A DNA stretch of 7,997 nt from an uncultured Gemmatimonadota bacterium (GTDB lineage: Bacteria; Gemmatimonadota; Gemmatimonadetes; Gemmatimonadales; Gemmatimonadaceae): positions 1 through 7,997 of the forward strand of contig CAMLHT010000178.1 of NCBI GenBank assembly GCA_946479895.1. The letters are read 5' to 3'. Each line of letters starts with the position of its first letter. Positions within the stretch are counted from its first letter, which is position 1. The translations under genes were made by a program, and so were the position numbers. The notes beneath the pieces were generated by a model. It was not told where the DNA came from, made no database searches, and saw nothing but the letters and a program-made list of their open reading frames with translations. Below, in pieces: positions 5,817 to 7,997 of the stretch.

Positions 5817-6596
5817 ATGGCCTACAAGACCCTCCAGCTCGACGTCGCCGATCGCATCGCGACCGTCACCATCAACCGGCCGGACAAGCTGAACGCGCTG
5901 AACGTGGCCGTGTTCGATGACCTGTCGCTGATCGTGGACGAGCTGGCGGACCGCGCGGACGTCGCCGGCGTGATCGTCACCGGCGCCGGCCGCGCGTTCG
6001 TCGCCGGCGCCGACATCGCCGAGCTGGAGCCGCACGGCGCGCTCGCGGCCAAGGCACTGGCCCGGCGGGGGCAGCTCGTCTTCAACCGGCTCGAGTCGCT
6101 GGCCAAGCCGGTGATCGCCGCGGTGAACGGCTTCGCCCTCGGCGGCGGCTGCGAGCTCGCCATGGCATGTCATCTCCGCATCGCGAGCGACGCCGCGAAG
6201 TTCGGGCAGCCGGAGGTGAAGCTCGGCCTGATTCCCGGATACGGCGGGACGCAGCGGCTGCCGCGCCTGGTCGGCAAGGGACGCGCGCTCCAGCTGCTGA
6301 TGACGGGCGAGATCATCGACGCCAGCGAGGCCTTCCGCATCGGGCTCGTGAACCGGGTCGTCCCGGCCGCCGACCTCATGAAGGCCGCTACGGAAATGAT
6401 GAAGTCGATGATCGCGAACGCGCCGCTCGCGCTGGCGGGATGCATCGAGGCGGTGAACCGCGGGTACGACGTCTCCATCGGCGACGCGCTGGCATTCGAG
6501 GCCACCGCGTTCGGGCTCCTCGCGGCGACGGAAGACAAGCGCGAGGGCACGCGGGCGTTCCTCGAGAAGCGTCCGGCGACGTTCAAGGGCGCGTGA
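5817..6596 (+). CDS. Enoyl-CoA hydratase/isomerase (crotonase family)
   Basis: Crotonase-fold enzymes hydrate trans-2-enoyl-CoA in fatty-acid or butanoate metabolism; they act as hexamers in the cytoplasm. The 259-residue length is typical. N-terminal INRPDKLNALN at 19-29 is the family signature. The oxyanion-hole segments are AFVAGADIAEL at 60-70 and NGFALGGGCELAM at 104-116. Both catalytic glutamates are present, E113 and E133 (the latter in FGQPEVKLGLIPGYGGTQRL at 129-148), with the same 20-residue separation as in mitochondrial crotonase, which supports hydratase rather than isomerase or decarboxylase activity. The C-terminus KREGTRAFLEKR at 236-247 is also typical. The exact substrate cannot be read from sequence. 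The ATG at 5817 fits the family N-terminus but has no Shine-Dalgarno nearby. The stop overlaps the recF start as GTGA, an unusual metabolic neighbour for a replication gene. Confidence 0.93.
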   Translation: MAYKTLQLDVADRIATVTINRPDKLNALNVAVFDDLSLIVDELADRADVAGVIVTGAGRAFVAGADIAELEPHGALAAKALARRGQLVFNRLESLAKPVIAAVNGFALGGGCELAMACHLRIASDAAKFGQPEVKLGLIPGYGGTQRLPRLVGKGRALQLLMTGEIIDASEAFRIGLVNRVVPAADLMKAATEMMKSMIANAPLALAGCIEAVNRGYDVSIGDALAFEATAFGLLAATEDKREGTRAFLEKRPATFKGA

Positions 6597-7717
6597 CTCG
6601 CGGCGCGGCGCGGCTCGCGTCGGTCGACATTCGCGACTATCGCAACCTCGCGCACGTCGAGCTCGAGCTGCCCGCGGCCGGCCTCGCGCTGATCGGCGAC
6701 AACGGCCAGGGGAAGACCAACTTCCTCGAGGCCGTCTACTACTTCCAGATCCTGCGGAGCGCGCGCGGCACCCGCGACGCCGACGCGGTGCGCTTCGGCG
6801 CCGACGCGTTCCACCTGCGCGCGGAGATCGAGGGCGCCGCGGCCCGGAAGGTGGCGATCGGCTTCGAGCGCTCGACGAAGAAGAAGCGCGTGCGCGTGGA
6901 CGGCGTGCAGACGCAGCGGCTCAGCGACGCGCTCGGCATGCTCCCGGCGGTGATGGTGTCGCCGGCGGACGCGGTGCTGGCCAGTGGCGAGCCCTCGGCG
7001 CGGCGGCGCTACCTCGACGTGCTGCTGGCGCTGACCTCCCGCAGCTACCTCGGTGCGCTCCAGGCCTATCGCACGTCGCTCCAGCATCGCAACGCGGCGA
7101 TCCGCGACATCGCGCGCGGCGGCCGCGCCAACGAGGAGAGCGTGGCGGTCTGGGAGTCGCCGCTGGCGGAGCACGGCGGGACCCTCGTGCGCGAGCGGCG
7201 GGCCTGGGTGGACGAATCGGCCCGGCGGTATCGTGAGCTCTGCGCCGCGATCGGAGAGCAGGCCCCGACCTCGCTCCGCTATGAAGGCGCCGTCGCGACC
7301 GCCGACGATCCGTCGAGCGCGCTGCGCGACCTGCTGGCGGCCCGCCGGGCGAGCGACATCCGCCGCGGGGCGACGCACACCGGTCCGCATCGGGACACGC
7401 TGGCCCTGGGCCTCGACGGTCGCGAGCTGCGCAGCGTCGGGTCGGCGGGCCAGCAGCGGACCGCGGCCGTCGCGCTGCGGCTGCTGGAGGCCGAGACGTA
7501 CCATCGACGCTCGGGCCTGGCGCCGGTGTTCCTCATGGACGACCCGTTCGCGGAGCTCGACGCGCGCCGCGGCACGGCGATGATGGAGGCGCTGCGGCTC
7601 GGCGCCGTCGGCCAGATCTTCCTGGCGGTGCCGAAGGCGAGCGACATTCCGGACGGCTTTCTCGACCTCGACCGCGCGACGGTAGCCGGCGGACGAATCA
7701 CCACGGGCAGCGCATGA
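6593..7717 (+). CDS. recF: DNA replication and repair protein RecF
   Basis: RecF is an SMC/Rad50-like ABC ATPase that works with RecO and RecR to load RecA at single-strand gaps and stalled forks. The product is 374 residues, near the family norm. Visible elements are the N-terminal IRDYRNL, Walker A GDNGQGKTNFLEA at about 34-46, the RecF-specific THTGPHRDT, the ABC signature SAGQQRTAAVALRLLE, and Walker B with D-loop VFLMDDPFAELDARR. Small departures are MDDPFAELD where LLDDVxSELD is more common and HRDT instead of HRDD. The start is GTG at 6593, inside the stop of the enoyl-CoA hydratase gene (GTGA). The frame stays open upstream to 6167, but that part only shadows the hydratase gene and has no RecF sequence. 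The stop overlaps the next start as ATGA, so the three genes are probably coupled. Confidence 0.94.
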   Translation: MTRGAARLASVDIRDYRNLAHVELELPAAGLALIGDNGQGKTNFLEAVYYFQILRSARGTRDADAVRFGADAFHLRAEIEGAAARKVAIGFERSTKKKRVRVDGVQTQRLSDALGMLPAVMVSPADAVLASGEPSARRRYLDVLLALTSRSYLGALQAYRTSLQHRNAAIRDIARGGRANEESVAVWESPLAEHGGTLVRERRAWVDESARRYRELCAAIGEQAPTSLRYEGAVATADDPSSALRDLLAARRASDIRRGATHTGPHRDTLALGLDGRELRSVGSAGQQRTAAVALRLLEAETYHRRSGLAPVFLMDDPFAELDARRGTAMMEALRLGAVGQIFLAVPKASDIPDGFLDLDRATVAGGRITTGSA

Positions 7718-7997
7718 GCGACAGGAAGAAGAAGAAGCCGGAGCCGATCGCCGACGTGCTGCAGAGCTGGATCGACAAGAGCGGCATCGCGACGCGCATC
7801 GGCCAGGCGAGCGTCGTTCCGGAGTGGGAGAAGCTCGTGGGTCCGCAGATCTCGTCGGTGACGGCGCCGACGTCGGTGACTGCGGACGGGACGCTGTGGG
7901 TGCAGGTCACCACCAACGCGTGGATGAACGAGCTTTCGCTGATGGAACCGCAGCTTCTGCGGGCGCTCAACGCGCGGCCGGGAGGGGCAAAAATCCG
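7714..7997 (+). CDS. DciA-like DUF721 protein, first 94 residues (cut by window edge)
   Basis: DciA proteins (DUF721) help load the replicative helicase DnaB in bacteria that lack DnaC or DnaI. I translated this by hand: the N-terminus begins MSDRKKKKPEP, then a helix containing VLQSWIDKSG at 15-24, then PEWEKLVGPQISSVTAPTSV at about 36-55 and GTLWVQVTTNAWMNELSLM at 59-77. W..LVG..I, then GTL.V.V....W..EL, is the DUF721 core. The frame is open at the window end near residue 94, so the C-terminus is unseen. Its ATG lies in the recF stop (ATGA). recF-dciA order, often followed by gyrB, is a common bacterial arrangement and supports the call. The Lys run at 5-8 is a plausible DNA contact. Confidence 0.87.
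   Translation, partial: MSDRKKKKPEPIADVLQSWIDKSGIATRIGQASVVPEWEKLVGPQISSVTAPTSVTADGTLWVQVTTNAWMNELSLMEPQLLRALNARPGGAKI

Noticed and set aside
5739..6173. Minus-strand frame that includes the repeat and encodes SSRAKRG-like residues
   Set aside because: The peptide is a chance translation of palindromic repeat copy 2 joined to hydratase antisense sequence; such repeat-derived peptides are a known annotation artefact.
6167..6592. Upstream extension of the recF frame
   Set aside because: The frame is open, but it lies inside the hydratase gene and encodes Arg-rich sequence with no RecF similarity; the GTG at 6593 gives the normal RecF N-terminus.
6170..7504. 444-codon open frame on the minus strand across the hydratase gene and recF
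   Set aside because: Antisense shadow of two well-supported genes, with Arg/Ala-rich sequence and no recognisable domain.

Overview
The window is GC-rich, densely packed bacterial DNA with no RNA genes, no CRISPR array and no insertion sequence. It holds ten protein genes, two of them cut by the window edges, in two divergent blocks that meet in an 86-bp gap at 5731-5816. The cytochrome c maturation System I genes point to a Gram-negative-type organism. Base composition, the recF-dciA pair, a bacterial type IB topoisomerase and a Cys-type CcmE would fit Gemmatimonadota or a similar GC-rich soil phylum. That placement is an inference; no marker here fixes the taxon.

Left block, minus strand, read from 5730 down to 1: DNA topoisomerase IB, mtnA (methylthioribose-1-phosphate isomerase), glpK (glycerol kinase), a 4Fe-4S uracil-DNA glycosylase family protein, a small YfiM/DUF2279-like protein, then after a 106-bp gap ccmE and the first 235 codons of ccmF. 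The genes are tightly spaced (9-bp gap, 4-base ATGA overlap, about 11-bp gap, 74-bp overlap, and a 4-base GTGA overlap between ccmE and ccmF). The first five could be one transcript of functionally mixed genes. ccmE-ccmF looks like a separate unit with its own ribosome binding site and possibly its own promoter.

Right block, plus strand, from 5817 to the end: a crotonase-family enoyl-CoA hydratase, recF and a DciA/DUF721 protein running off the edge. They are chained by GTGA and ATGA stop/start overlaps, so they are probably co-transcribed and translationally coupled. RecF (gap repair and fork restart) and DciA (replicative helicase loading) form a chromosome replication module. Such a module often continues into gyrB, which would lie just outside the window.

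The main non-coding structure is a pair of related palindromic repeats, at 1199-1252 and 5744-5800, built around the core CGAAGCGA. They fill most of the only two real intergenic gaps. The most notable protein feature is that CcmE has Cys instead of His at the heme-attachment position (CxxxY instead of HxxxY). I do not see a new multi-gene system; the window is mostly housekeeping with a few noteworthy variants.
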